DNA of 25,630 bases from an uncultured Blautia sp. (GCA_900543715.1 UQSX01000038.1:1-25630), one strand, 5' to 3'; shown: positions 8,451 through 16,618, counted from the stretch's first letter. The notes: generated by a model from the sequence alone, not told the origin. Translations and numbers: made by a program.

Positions 8451-9152
8451 ATGTCTGAAGAGAAAGAAGAAAAACTGGAAGCTGTCCGGGAACAGAACCA
8501 GCAGATCCAGGATCTGGGAGAGGCTATGCTGGAAGAAAACGAGAAGAAATATCATATTCAGCTTCTGACCATCATCGGAGAGGTAGAGGGACATGAATGT
8601 CTTCCAAATAACAGCAAAACTACGAAATATGAACATATTCTTCCAAAGCTTGCAGTGATCGAGGACAGCCGGGAGACCGATGGTCTTCTGATTCTATTAA
8701 ATACTGTGGGAGGAGATGTGGAAGCAGGGCTGGCCATCGCAGAGATGATCGCTTCCCTCAGCAAGCCTACAGTCTCCCTGGTACTGGGAGGCGGACATTC
8801 CATTGGAGTTCCCATGGCAGTATCGGCGGACTATTCTTTTATTGTCCCCAGCGCTACCATGGTCATCCACCCAGTGCGGAGCAGCGGCATGTTTATCGGG
8901 GTTATGCAGACCTACCGCAATATGGAAAAAATCCAGGACCGGATCACCAGATTTATCGCAGGACACTCACATATGAAAAGAGAGCGGATCGAGGAGCTTA
9001 TGCTGGATACCTCTCAGCTGGTAAAAGATGTGGGAACTATGCTGGAAGGAGAAGAGGCAGTTAAAGAGGGACTGATCGACGAGACAGGAGGAATTCAGGA
9101 AGCAATGGAGAAGCTCTATGAATTGATTGAAAAAAGAAAAAACATATGCTAA
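8451..9152 (+). CDS. tepA: ClpP-like serine protease, TepA family
   Basis: A 233-residue member of the ClpP/crotonase-fold peptidases resembling Bacillus TepA (YmfB). Residues 1-35 are a charged helical lead. The fold then shows LLNTVGGDVEAGLAIAEMI, the nucleophile Ser117 in GGGHSIGV, and His140 in MVIHPVRS. The C-terminal EEAVKEGLIDE matches the ClpP end region. In Bacillus tepA lies just upstream of spoIIIE; here uppP sits between it and ftsK/spoIIIE. ATG at 8451 is chosen because GGAGG lies seven bases upstream; upstream in-frame codons would run through a hairpin into yebC. Its substrate is unknown; a role in processing secreted or membrane proteins has been proposed for the family. Confidence 0.85.
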   Translation: MSEEKEEKLEAVREQNQQIQDLGEAMLEENEKKYHIQLLTIIGEVEGHECLPNNSKTTKYEHILPKLAVIEDSRETDGLLILLNTVGGDVEAGLAIAEMIASLSKPTVSLVLGGGHSIGVPMAVSADYSFIVPSATMVIHPVRSSGMFIGVMQTYRNMEKIQDRITRFIAGHSHMKRERIEELMLDTSQLVKDVGTMLEGEEAVKEGLIDETGGIQEAMEKLYELIEKRKNIC

Positions 9153-9155
9153 AAT
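9127..9155 (+). promoter_or_regulatory. Promoter of uppP inside the 3' end of tepA
   Basis: TTGAAA (9127-9132) and TAAAAT (9150-9155) are separated by 17 bases and overlap the last codons of tepA. The predicted transcript start is near 9162, 37 bases before uppP. The AT-rich context makes chance matches more likely. Confidence 0.5.
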
Positions 9156-9198
9156 AAACTGTTGATAATATGAAAATACAAATGAAGAGGTTAGAACA

Positions 9199-10077
9199 AT
9201 GACGACAATCGAAGCATTGCTTCTGGGACTGATCCATGGAATCACAGAATTTATTCCCGTGAGCAGTTCCGGCCATATGGCAATCATAGAGAACCTGTTG
9301 AAGATAAGCGGTGAGGAATGCCTTCCTTTTATGATCCTTGTCCATGTGGCTACTCTTGCAGCTGTGCTGGCGGCTTTACGGAAAGAGATAAAGAAAATTT
9401 TTATAGAATTTTGCAGAAGTGCCTACGACATATACGAAAATATCAGGATCTATTCTCATAACAGACACGAGAAAGATGCGAGAAGGTATAAGAAAATCAT
9501 TTCTAATAACTATAGAAAACTGTTTTTGCTCCTGGTGACGGCAACGCTCCCTGCTATGGTGGAGACAGCTCTTCTCTGGAATATGGCAGATTTGGCTGGA
9601 GGGAATTTTCTGGCTCCCGGGATGGGGCTTTTCATTACAGGAATCGTGCTATTGGTAGCTGATTTCTTCCCCAGAGGGAAAAAGATTCCCAGGGATATCA
9701 GCTATTCCACTGCTTTAGTTATCGGACTTCTCCAGGGCCTTACGGTGTTTCCAGGAGTTTCCCGTCTGGGAATCACTCTGGCGGTCTGTATGGGTTATGG
9801 ATTTCAGAGAAAGTTTGCGGTGAAATATACCTTTCTGCTGTCTATCCCTGTGCTTATTGAGAGTGTTATCTTAGAATGCCTTCGCCTTGGAGGAACATCT
9901 GCAGGATGGCAGATGTGGGGAGGATATGCGGCAGGCGCCGCTGTGTCAGGAATTGCAGCTTATTTCTTCATTGGAAAAATGCTGAAAGTCCTGATGAACA
10001 AGAAACTTTACGGATTTTCTGTCTACTGCTTCCTTATTGGTGCGGCAGCAGTTGCAGGAAACTTTTTACTTGTGTAA
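9199..10077 (+). CDS. uppP: Undecaprenyl-diphosphate phosphatase (BacA/UppP family), divergent
   Basis: A 292-residue polytopic membrane protein of the BacA/UppP family, which dephosphorylates undecaprenyl diphosphate to recycle the lipid carrier for peptidoglycan and confers bacitracin tolerance. The first catalytic segment is GITEFIPVSSSGH (14-26), and the second is PGVSRLG (185-191) with the conserved Arg189. Two positions are unusual: His13 stands where the family usually has Glu or Gln four residues before the catalytic Glu17, and Leu190 replaces the Ser of the common SRSG. A long basic loop (about 78-104) is inserted between membrane segments. The start ATG at 9199 has AGAGG nine bases upstream. 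Activity is likely but the substitutions leave some doubt. Confidence 0.85.
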   Translation: MTTIEALLLGLIHGITEFIPVSSSGHMAIIENLLKISGEECLPFMILVHVATLAAVLAALRKEIKKIFIEFCRSAYDIYENIRIYSHNRHEKDARRYKKIISNNYRKLFLLLVTATLPAMVETALLWNMADLAGGNFLAPGMGLFITGIVLLVADFFPRGKKIPRDISYSTALVIGLLQGLTVFPGVSRLGITLAVCMGYGFQRKFAVKYTFLLSIPVLIESVILECLRLGGTSAGWQMWGGYAAGAAVSGIAAYFFIGKMLKVLMNKKLYGFSVYCFLIGAAAVAGNFLLV

Positions 10078-10086
10078 CCATTTTAT

Positions 10087-10110
10087 ACCCCGTTGCTTTC
10101 GCAGCGGGGT
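10087..10110 (+). terminator. Terminator-like hairpin after uppP
   Basis: A 10-bp GC-rich stem (10087-10096 with 10101-10110, one G-U pair) closes on a TTTC loop. The following bases TGTTGACT are a poor T-tract, so termination may be partial and ftsK may be reached by read-through. No separate ftsK promoter was seen. Confidence 0.55.
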
Positions 10111-10140
10111 TGTTGACTAAAAAATAAGGGGAGAATAAGA

Positions 10141-12660
10141 ATGGCAGCGAAAAAGGGCGCTACAGGAGGGAAAAAAAGAAAATCAACAGGAAAAAAGACA
10201 GGAACAAGAAAAAGAGAAGCCCCTGACAGAAGCATGGAGACAGAGATCTTTCTCTGGATCGTGCTTGCTTTGTCAGTAGTTCTTTTGCTCAGCAACTTTG
10301 GTATAGGGGGAGCTGTGGGGAACGCGTTCAGCAGCTTTTTCTTCGGACTGGTAGGACTGGTCTGTTATCCCCTTCCCTTTTTTCTGTTTTTAGGTACGGC
10401 TTTTGTGATCTCTAACAGTAAAAATCCCAGAGCCTATAGGAAAATGGCTGGTTTTATCCTGCTTTTTATTACTGCCTGCATGTTTATGCAGATGCTTACA
10501 GAAGGTGCGGTGTCAGAAGATAATCTGGGAGCTTATTTTCGCATTTCTGCAGAATATAAGACCGGAGGCGGCGTCCTGGGAGGAATCTTGTGCCGCCTGT
10601 GCGTAATTGCCTTTGGCGCGGCAGGAACCTATGCGATCATTGTGTCCGCCCTGATGATCTCACTGGTGCTTATTACTCAGAAATCCATCTTTGATATGAT
10701 ACGGAAGTTCAGCCAAACTATCTATGAAGGAGCGGCAAGAAGACAGGAAGAGAGAAAAGAAGCAGTGAGACTGCGCCGGGAGGAGAAAGAAAAACAGGAC
10801 GAATTGGAAGAAAAGCGGAGACACCGCAGAGAGAGAACAGCCCAGGACAGCGAAGAAGTCTCAGAACAGTCGGGAAGAAAAAGGAAAAGAAGAGATTTTC
10901 GGGCTTCAGAAGCTGCTGCAATTTCTGAGAAAACGAGTACGAAAAGACAGACCTGGGAAGAAACGGAAGAAGAGATGCCCTTTGTACCCGAAAAAGCTTT
11001 TCCTATCCACAGAGGCGACCGCCTGGTCCAGGATCTGGAGGAAATCGCCGTAGCGGAGGATGAGCCAAAAGAAGCGCAGAAAGAGGAAAAAGAAGAAAAG
11101 TCCAGAAAAAATCCGAAATCTTCACCGGAAGAAATCCGTCAGAGTGTGGATGAAGTAAAATCACAGATTGAAAATAAAGCGGCGGCAATGAAAAAAGAGT
11201 ACAAAATTCCACCTCTTTCTCTTTTGAAAAAAGGGAAAAATACCGGGGGAGATTCGAATACTCATCTGAGGGAGACTGCCAGAAAGCTTCAGGAAACCTT
11301 ACATAATTTCGGAGTAAACGTGACCATTACCGACGTGAGCTGCGGTCCTACAGTGACTAGATATGAAATGCAGCCGGAACAAGGGGTAAAGGTCAGCAAG
11401 ATCGTCAGTCTTACAGATGATATTAAGCTGAACCTGGCCGCAACAGATATTCGCATCGAGGCCCCTATTCCGGGGAAAGCAGCGGTGGGGATTGAGGTAC
11501 CTAATGAAAATAACAGTACGGTCATGCTCCGGGATCTTATTCAGTCAGAAGCCTTTAAAAACTGTCCTTCCAAGCTGGCTTTTGCAGCAGGAAAGGATAT
11601 CGGCGGCCGCCCGGTGATTGCTGATATTGCAAAAATGCCTCACCTTCTTATAGCAGGGGCAACAGGTTCCGGAAAATCTGTATGTATCAATACGATTATC
11701 GTCAGCCTTCTTTACAAAGCAGCCCCAGATGAGGTAAAATTAATCATGATAGACCCTAAAGTGGTGGAATTAAGCGCATATAACGGAATTCCCCACCTTT
11801 TTATCCCGGTAGTGACAGATCCTAAAAAAGCTGCCGGAGCCCTGAACTGGGCTGTGGCAGAGATGATGGAGCGATATGACAAATTTGCCCAGTACAATGT
11901 AAGGGATTTGAAAGGATATAACGCTAAGATTGAGGCTTTAGATGATATTGCAGACGAAGATAAGCCTAAGAAGCTGCCTCAGATCGTGATCATTGTGGAT
12001 GAGCTGGCGGATCTGATGATGGTGGCCCCTGGAGAAGTGGAGGACGCTATCTGCCGTCTTGCCCAGCTTGCAAGAGCGGCGGGCATCCATCTGATCATTG
12101 CCACCCAGCGGCCTTCTGTAAATGTTATTACAGGACTGATCAAAGCCAATATGCCATCCAGGATTGCTTTTTCTGTGTCTTCCGGTGTGGATTCCAGAAC
12201 TATTCTGGATATGAACGGAGCAGAAAAACTTTTGGGAAAAGGGGATATGCTCTTTTATCCTCAGGGCTATCAGAAGCCGGCCAGAGTCCAGGGGGCATTT
12301 GTGTCAGATCAGGAAGTTGCAGCAATTGTAAACTTTCTGTCCTCACAGCATCCGGAAATGGAGTATGACAAAGAAATACAGCAGAAAATCGAGGTGGCAA
12401 AGGAAACCGGGGGACAAAATCCCCAGGGAGGCTCCGAGAGGGACGCTTATTTTACAGATGCCGGAAAATTTATCATTGAAAAGGACAAAGCTTCTATAGG
12501 AATGCTGCAGAGAGCCTTTAAGATTGGATTTAACCGGGCTGCCCGGATCATGGATCAGCTCTGCGAGGCCGGAGTGGTCGGTGAGGAAGAGGGTACAAAG
12601 CCCAGAAAGGTTCTGATGTCCATGGAACAATTTGAACAATATATAGATGATTATTTATAA
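10141..12660 (+). CDS. ftsK: DNA translocase FtsK/SpoIIIE
   Basis: An 839-residue septum-anchored motor that pumps chromosomal DNA during division and, in spore formers, into the forespore. The first 30 residues are Lys-rich. Four membrane segments lie at about 37-57, 64-90, 98-118 and 158-182. A highly charged linker (about 190-370) follows, then the alpha/beta motor with Walker A GATGSGKS (506-513), Walker B IIVDELADLMM (about 618-628), and a conserved ATQRPSVNVITG segment. The C-terminal gamma domain (about 768-832) is a winged helix that reads KOPS/SRS sequences. AAGGGGAG precedes ATG 10141. I cannot tell FtsK from SpoIIIE duty by sequence. A small membrane protein gene follows 20 bases later and is probably cotranscribed. 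Confidence 0.96.
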   Translation: MAAKKGATGGKKRKSTGKKTGTRKREAPDRSMETEIFLWIVLALSVVLLLSNFGIGGAVGNAFSSFFFGLVGLVCYPLPFFLFLGTAFVISNSKNPRAYRKMAGFILLFITACMFMQMLTEGAVSEDNLGAYFRISAEYKTGGGVLGGILCRLCVIAFGAAGTYAIIVSALMISLVLITQKSIFDMIRKFSQTIYEGAARRQEERKEAVRLRREEKEKQDELEEKRRHRRERTAQDSEEVSEQSGRKRKRRDFRASEAAAISEKTSTKRQTWEETEEEMPFVPEKAFPIHRGDRLVQDLEEIAVAEDEPKEAQKEEKEEKSRKNPKSSPEEIRQSVDEVKSQIENKAAAMKKEYKIPPLSLLKKGKNTGGDSNTHLRETARKLQETLHNFGVNVTITDVSCGPTVTRYEMQPEQGVKVSKIVSLTDDIKLNLAATDIRIEAPIPGKAAVGIEVPNENNSTVMLRDLIQSEAFKNCPSKLAFAAGKDIGGRPVIADIAKMPHLLIAGATGSGKSVCINTIIVSLLYKAAPDEVKLIMIDPKVVELSAYNGIPHLFIPVVTDPKKAAGALNWAVAEMMERYDKFAQYNVRDLKGYNAKIEALDDIADEDKPKKLPQIVIIVDELADLMMVAPGEVEDAICRLAQLARAAGIHLIIATQRPSVNVITGLIKANMPSRIAFSVSSGVDSRTILDMNGAEKLLGKGDMLFYPQGYQKPARVQGAFVSDQEVAAIVNFLSSQHPEMEYDKEIQQKIEVAKETGGQNPQGGSERDAYFTDAGKFIIEKDKASIGMLQRAFKIGFNRAARIMDQLCEAGVVGEEEGTKPRKVLMSMEQFEQYIDDYL

Positions 12661-12680
12661 AAAATGAGGATTTGATATAG

Positions 12681-13814
12681 ATGAAGTGTGGAAACTGTGG
12701 TACAGATTTGGAAGAAGGAACCCTGTTTTGCCCTGTATGTGGAAAGGAAGTTCAGTGGGTGCCGGAGTATAATACGCTGGAAACCCTTATTAAGCAGAGA
12801 GAGCTTGAAGAGCAGGAAAAGAAACGCAGGGAAATGGAGGCCAGAAAGGAAAGAGAGAAAGAAGAGAGAAAAGCGGAACTAGAGAGGAAAAAGAAAAAGC
12901 ATAAGCAGCAGATGATTGCCGGCATAGCAGGAGGAATTATAATCCTGGGCATCGCTGCTTTTGCATTTGTCTATCAGACACAGATAAACTCTTTTGACTA
13001 TCAGATAAGCCGGGCAGAAGCAGCTTACAAGGAAGGAGACTATGACAGCGCTCTCCAATATGCAGCCAGAGCCCAGGAATTGGAACCAGACAATCCGGAA
13101 GCCGAAATTCTGGAAGCCAGGATCTATGTGCGTGATAACAATGCGTCAGCCGCTCAATCGATCCTCCTTTCTGTGATCGAGGAGAATCCGGAAAACACAA
13201 CGGCCTATGGAGAACTTTTAAGACTTTATGAACAACAGGGTGAGTATACGGCTATCCGCGATCTTATGAACCAGGCCAACGGCAATATGAGAGAAACCTA
13301 TCAGAACTATGTTTGCTCTCTTCCGGAGATTTCTCAGGAGGGGGGCTCCTACAGCGAAGAAGTGACGATAGAAATTTCCAATATCCCTTCAGGGACAACT
13401 GTTTATTATACCCTGGATGATTCTGATCCGGATCAGGACAGTGAAAAGTATGAAGAGCCTGTAGAACTGACAGAAGAGGGAACATTTACTTTTAAGTATA
13501 TCGCCTATAACGAAAAATCAATTCCAAGCGATATAGGAGAGGAAGAATACGTTATCAGCTTTAACGCCCCGGATCGTCCCAAAATCGCGCCGGTATCCGG
13601 CAGATATGAGTATCAGGAAAATATTATCGTAACTGTTCCTGAGGGCTGTACGGTGTATTATGCTTTTGATGAAACGCCGACAGTAGACAGTACGGAATAT
13701 ACCGGACCTGTAGCTATGCCTCAGGGAGAACATACTTTTTCCGCTATTGCCGTAGACAGCCGGGGGAAAAAGAGTCCTGTAGCCAGTGAAGTATATGTAT
13801 ATTACGGATATTAG
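12681..13814 (+). CDS. Zinc-ribbon, single-span membrane protein with TPR and two chitobiase-C-like (CHB_HEX_C) repeats
   Basis: A 377-residue protein of unknown function with a clear domain order. Residues 1-21 are a zinc ribbon (C3, C6, C17, C20). A Lys/Glu/Arg-rich coiled coil covers about 35-76, and one membrane span lies at about 79-98. A TPR-like helical region (about 108-200) starts with AEAAYKEGDYDSALQYAARAQELEPDNPEA. The rest is two related beta repeats (about 213-290 and 296-375), each with GTTVYYT or GCTVYYA, a D-x-x-P core and a YxxPV...G.(F/H)TF motif, as in the C-terminal domain of chitobiase/hexosaminidase. The likely topology is zinc ribbon inside and repeats outside. It lies 20 bases after ftsK with AGGA upstream. 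A role in wall or septum assembly is only inferred from that position and layout. Confidence 0.8.
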   Translation: MKCGNCGTDLEEGTLFCPVCGKEVQWVPEYNTLETLIKQRELEEQEKKRREMEARKEREKEERKAELERKKKKHKQQMIAGIAGGIIILGIAAFAFVYQTQINSFDYQISRAEAAYKEGDYDSALQYAARAQELEPDNPEAEILEARIYVRDNNASAAQSILLSVIEENPENTTAYGELLRLYEQQGEYTAIRDLMNQANGNMRETYQNYVCSLPEISQEGGSYSEEVTIEISNIPSGTTVYYTLDDSDPDQDSEKYEEPVELTEEGTFTFKYIAYNEKSIPSDIGEEEYVISFNAPDRPKIAPVSGRYEYQENIIVTVPEGCTVYYAFDETPTVDSTEYTGPVAMPQGEHTFSAIAVDSRGKKSPVASEVYVYYGY

Positions 13815-13877
13815 GGGAAAAACCGCCTATTATAAAGGCAGATTGCACAAAATTCACTGCTTTAACGAGAAAGTGGA

Positions 13878-13906
13878 TTGAATTTTTATGCGGTTTGTCT
13901 TATACT
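13878..13906 (+). promoter_or_regulatory. Promoter of the nfnAB operon
   Basis: TTGAAT (13878-13883) and TATACT (13901-13906) are separated by 17 bases. The predicted transcript carries a leader of about 100 bases before nfnA, with only weak hairpins and no riboswitch that I recognise. The rest of the gap after 13814 holds no clear terminator. Confidence 0.6.
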
Positions 13907-14014
13907 AACATGTAGCAATCATAACAATATATCGACAAAAGTCAAAAGAAAGCAGATTTTTGCTGGAAGGTCAGCAGATACGCCGATATTTTGTAAGAAT
14001 ATGAGGAGGAGACT

Positions 14015-14902
14015 ATGTATAAGATTCTAAAAGCACAACAGCTTAATGAGGTTGTTTATCTCATGGATGTAGAAGCGCCTATGGTTGCAAAGCATTGTAT
14101 GCCGGGCCAGTTTGTCATTGTTAAATTAGATGACAAGGGTGAAAGGATTCCTTTAACCATTTGTGATTATGACAGAGAGGCAGGTACGATCACGATTGTA
14201 TTCCAGCCGGTGGGAGCCTCCACAGAGAAATTTACAAAACTTAAGGCAGGAGATGCTTTCGAGGATTTTGTTGGTCCTCTGGGATGTCCATCTGAGCTTG
14301 TAAATGAAGATATAGAGGAATTAAAGAAAGAAAAACTTTTGTTTGTTGCCGGCGGTGTAGGTACTGCGCCTGTTTATCCTCAGGTGAAATGGCTGCATGA
14401 ACAGGGAATTGAAGCAGATGTTATCGTAGGAGCCAAGACAAAAGACCTGATCATTCTGGAAAAGGAAATGGAAGCTGTAGCAGGAAATTTATATATTACC
14501 ACAGATGACGGTTCCTATGGCCGCAGCGGTATGGTTACCAAAGTTATCGATGACCTTATGGCAGAAGGCAAGACTTATACAAAATGTATATCCATCGGTC
14601 CTATGATCATGATGAAATTCTGCTGTCTGACTACTCAGAAATACAATATTCCGACTATCGTATCCATGAATCCCATCATGGTAGATGGTACAGGAATGTG
14701 CGGCGCCTGCCGTGTGATCGTAGGCGGAGAAGTGAAATTTGCCTGCGTAGACGGACCAGAGTTTGACGGACATAAGATTGATTGGGATCTTGCCATGAAG
14801 AGACAGCAGATGTATAAGACTGAGGAAGGAAGAGCATTGCTGAAAGAACGTGAGGGAGATACTCATCACGGCGGATGCGGAAACTGCGGAGGTGACGAAT
14901 AA
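14015..14902 (+). CDS. nfnA: NfnA: NADH-dependent reduced ferredoxin:NADP+ oxidoreductase, small subunit (FAD/[2Fe-2S])
   Basis: A 295-residue flavoprotein of the dihydroorotate dehydrogenase electron-transfer (PyrK-like) family. With NfnB it forms the cytoplasmic Nfn complex, which bifurcates electrons between NADPH, NADH and ferredoxin. The FAD domain includes RIPLTICDYD (44-53), the NAD-binding part has VAGGVGTAPVYPQ, and the [2Fe-2S] site has C229, C232 and C244 with the spacing seen in Thermotoga NfnA. The direct pairing with nfnB argues against PyrK or a sulfide dehydrogenase. Start is ATG 14015 after GAGGAGGAG. The stop overlaps the nfnB start by one base. The C-terminal tail (HHGGCGNCGGDE) has extra His and Cys; its last GG is encoded by the nfnB ribosome site. 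Confidence 0.92.
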   Translation: MYKILKAQQLNEVVYLMDVEAPMVAKHCMPGQFVIVKLDDKGERIPLTICDYDREAGTITIVFQPVGASTEKFTKLKAGDAFEDFVGPLGCPSELVNEDIEELKKEKLLFVAGGVGTAPVYPQVKWLHEQGIEADVIVGAKTKDLIILEKEMEAVAGNLYITTDDGSYGRSGMVTKVIDDLMAEGKTYTKCISIGPMIMMKFCCLTTQKYNIPTIVSMNPIMVDGTGMCGACRVIVGGEVKFACVDGPEFDGHKIDWDLAMKRQQMYKTEEGRALLKEREGDTHHGGCGNCGGDE

Positions 14903-16293
14903 TGGGTAACGTATTAGAAAAAGTACCTGTCAGAGAACAGGATCCAAAGGTAAGAGCCACAAATTTTGAAGAGGTTTGTCTCGGATATAATAAAGAAGAA
15001 GCTATGGAAGAGGCAGCTCGCTGCCTGAACTGTAAAAATGCCAAATGTATCAAGGGATGTCCTGTTTCGATTAATATCCCTGCTTTTGTTCATGAAGTGA
15101 AGGAAGGCAATTTTGAAGAAGCGTACAAAGTGATCAGCCAGTCCAGCGCTCTTCCTGCTGTATGCGGACGTGTATGTCCTCAGGAAACCCAGTGTGAAGG
15201 CGTCTGCATCAGAGGCGTAAAAGGTGAGGCGGTGTCTATTGGAAAGCTGGAACGTTTTGTAGCTGACTGGGCAAAAGAAAACGGTATCAAGCCGGAAGCT
15301 CCTGCTGAGAAAAATGGCCATAAAATAGCTGTGATCGGTTCCGGTCCTTCCGGACTTACCTGTGCAGGTGACCTTGCGAAACTGGGATATGATGTAACTA
15401 TTTTTGAAGCTCTTCATCAGCCGGGAGGAGTTCTGGTATACGGTATTCCGGAGTTCCGTCTTCCAAAAGATAAAGTAGTAAAAGAAGAAGTGGAAAACGT
15501 AAAATCTCTTGGAGTTAAGATAGAGACCAACGTGATCATTGGTAAGTCTACTACCATCGATGAACTGCTGGAAAAGGGCGGCTTTGAAGCGGTATTTATC
15601 GGCTCAGGAGCAGGTCTTCCTATGTTTATGGGAATTCCGGGGGAAGTATCCAATGGAGTCTTCTCTGCAAACGAATACCTTACAAGAAGCAATCTGATGA
15701 AAGCTTTCCGTGAGGATTACGATACACCGATCAAGACAGGAAAGAAAGTTGTGGTAGTAGGCGGCGGAAACGTTGCTATGGACGCTGCCAGAACAGCTCT
15801 CCGTCTGGGTGCAGAGGTACATATCGTATACAGAAGAAGTGAAGAAGAACTTCCGGCCAGAAGAGAGGAAGTTCACCATGCAAAAGAAGAGGGCGTGATC
15901 TTTGACCTTCTTACAAATCCTGTAGAGATCATTCCAGATGAAAACGGCTGGGTGAAAGCAATCAAGTGTGTGCGCATGGAACTGGGAGAGCCGGATGCTT
16001 CTGGAAGGAGACGCCCGGTAGTTATCGAAGGTTCTGAATTTACCATGGAAGCAGACACTGTGATCATGTCCCTGGGAACTTCACCAAACCCACTGATTTC
16101 CTCTACAACGATCGGCCTGGATATTAACAGAAGAAAATGTATCATTGCCGATGAGGAAAACGGCCAGACCTCTAAAGAAGGCGTATTCGCAGGCGGCGAC
16201 GCCGTAACAGGAGCTGCTACAGTTATCCTGGCTATGGGCGCCGGAAAAGCTGCTGCAAAGGGTATTGACGAATTTATCAAAAACCGAAAATAA
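14902..16293 (+). CDS. nfnB: NfnB: NADPH-dependent large subunit of the Nfn complex (GltD-like, two [4Fe-4S])
   Basis: A 463-residue member of the glutamate synthase small-subunit family, often misannotated as NADPH glutamate synthase. The N-terminal helical domain carries two clusters' worth of cysteines: C41, C44, C49, C53 (CLNCKNAKC...C) and C88, C92, C98, C102. The FAD-binding motif is VIGSGPSGLTCAGDLAKLG (about 143-161) followed by GGVLVYGIPEFRLPK. The NADPH domain is VVGGGNVAMDAARTALRLG (about 286-305) with YRRSEEELPARREE. The C-terminal GGDAVTGAATVILAMG closes the FAD site. The start overlaps the nfnA stop in TAATG, with GGAGGTGA upstream, so translation is coupled. With no large GltB gene adjacent, Nfn is the better assignment. 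Confidence 0.93.
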   Translation: MGNVLEKVPVREQDPKVRATNFEEVCLGYNKEEAMEEAARCLNCKNAKCIKGCPVSINIPAFVHEVKEGNFEEAYKVISQSSALPAVCGRVCPQETQCEGVCIRGVKGEAVSIGKLERFVADWAKENGIKPEAPAEKNGHKIAVIGSGPSGLTCAGDLAKLGYDVTIFEALHQPGGVLVYGIPEFRLPKDKVVKEEVENVKSLGVKIETNVIIGKSTTIDELLEKGGFEAVFIGSGAGLPMFMGIPGEVSNGVFSANEYLTRSNLMKAFREDYDTPIKTGKKVVVVGGGNVAMDAARTALRLGAEVHIVYRRSEEELPARREEVHHAKEEGVIFDLLTNPVEIIPDENGWVKAIKCVRMELGEPDASGRRRPVVIEGSEFTMEADTVIMSLGTSPNPLISSTTIGLDINRRKCIIADEENGQTSKEGVFAGGDAVTGAATVILAMGAGKAAAKGIDEFIKNRK

Positions 16294-16320
16294 AATTGAA
16301 CAGATTTAAATCTGTAAGAT

Positions 16321-16381
16321 AAGGGAACTGCTGTATGTACAACATTAAGAGATTGATGTTGACGCAGCAGTTCCCTTTTTT
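16321..16381 (+). terminator. Strong intrinsic terminator after nfnB
   Basis: A perfect 13-bp stem (16321-16333 with 16365-16377) encloses a second small stem (CAACAT/ATGTTG) and runs into six T residues. A further AAGATA/TATCTT match extends the base of the stem. Confidence 0.92.
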
Positions 16382-16543
16382 ATCTTATAGGATACTCTTT
16401 CGGACTGCCCTATAGAAAAGCTCTCTACGCCGACTGAATTGGAACAAAGAGCACACGCCGTAATGAAACATGTGAGCATTTTCTGCGACAGGTATCTTGC
16501 TGCCTGAGGATATTGTAGGAGAAAACAGAACAACTTTGACAAT

Positions 16544-16587
16544 TTATAAATATGCATCAAAATGTATAAAAGAAAGTTATAAATATG
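16544..16587 (+). repeat. 11-bp direct repeat upstream of the AlkD promoter
   Basis: TTATAAATATG occurs at 16544-16554 and again at 16577-16587, 33 bases apart start to start (about three helical turns), ending just before the predicted -35 box at 16590. It may be a regulator site. Its low complexity makes chance a real alternative. Confidence 0.45.
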
Positions 16588-16589
16588 AA

Positions 16590-16618
16590 TTGCATATATC
16601 GAAGGAATAACTTAGAAT
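16590..16618 (+). promoter_or_regulatory. Promoter of the AlkD-DsrE-like-rlmH group
   Basis: TTGCAT (16590-16595) and TAGAAT (16613-16618) are separated by 17 bases, about 50 bases before the AlkD start. The setting is AT-rich, so confidence is moderate. Confidence 0.5.

Noticed and set aside
13820..13840. Terminator after the zinc-ribbon/TPR gene
   Set aside because: Only a 4-bp GCCT/AGGC stem without a T-tract.
13907..14014. Riboswitch in the nfnA leader
   Set aside because: The roughly 100-base leader shows only short weak stems and no known aptamer pattern.
16536..16570. Second AlkD promoter using TTGACA at 16536
   Set aside because: The nearest TATAAA is 23 bases away, too far; the TTGCAT/TAGAAT pair fits better.
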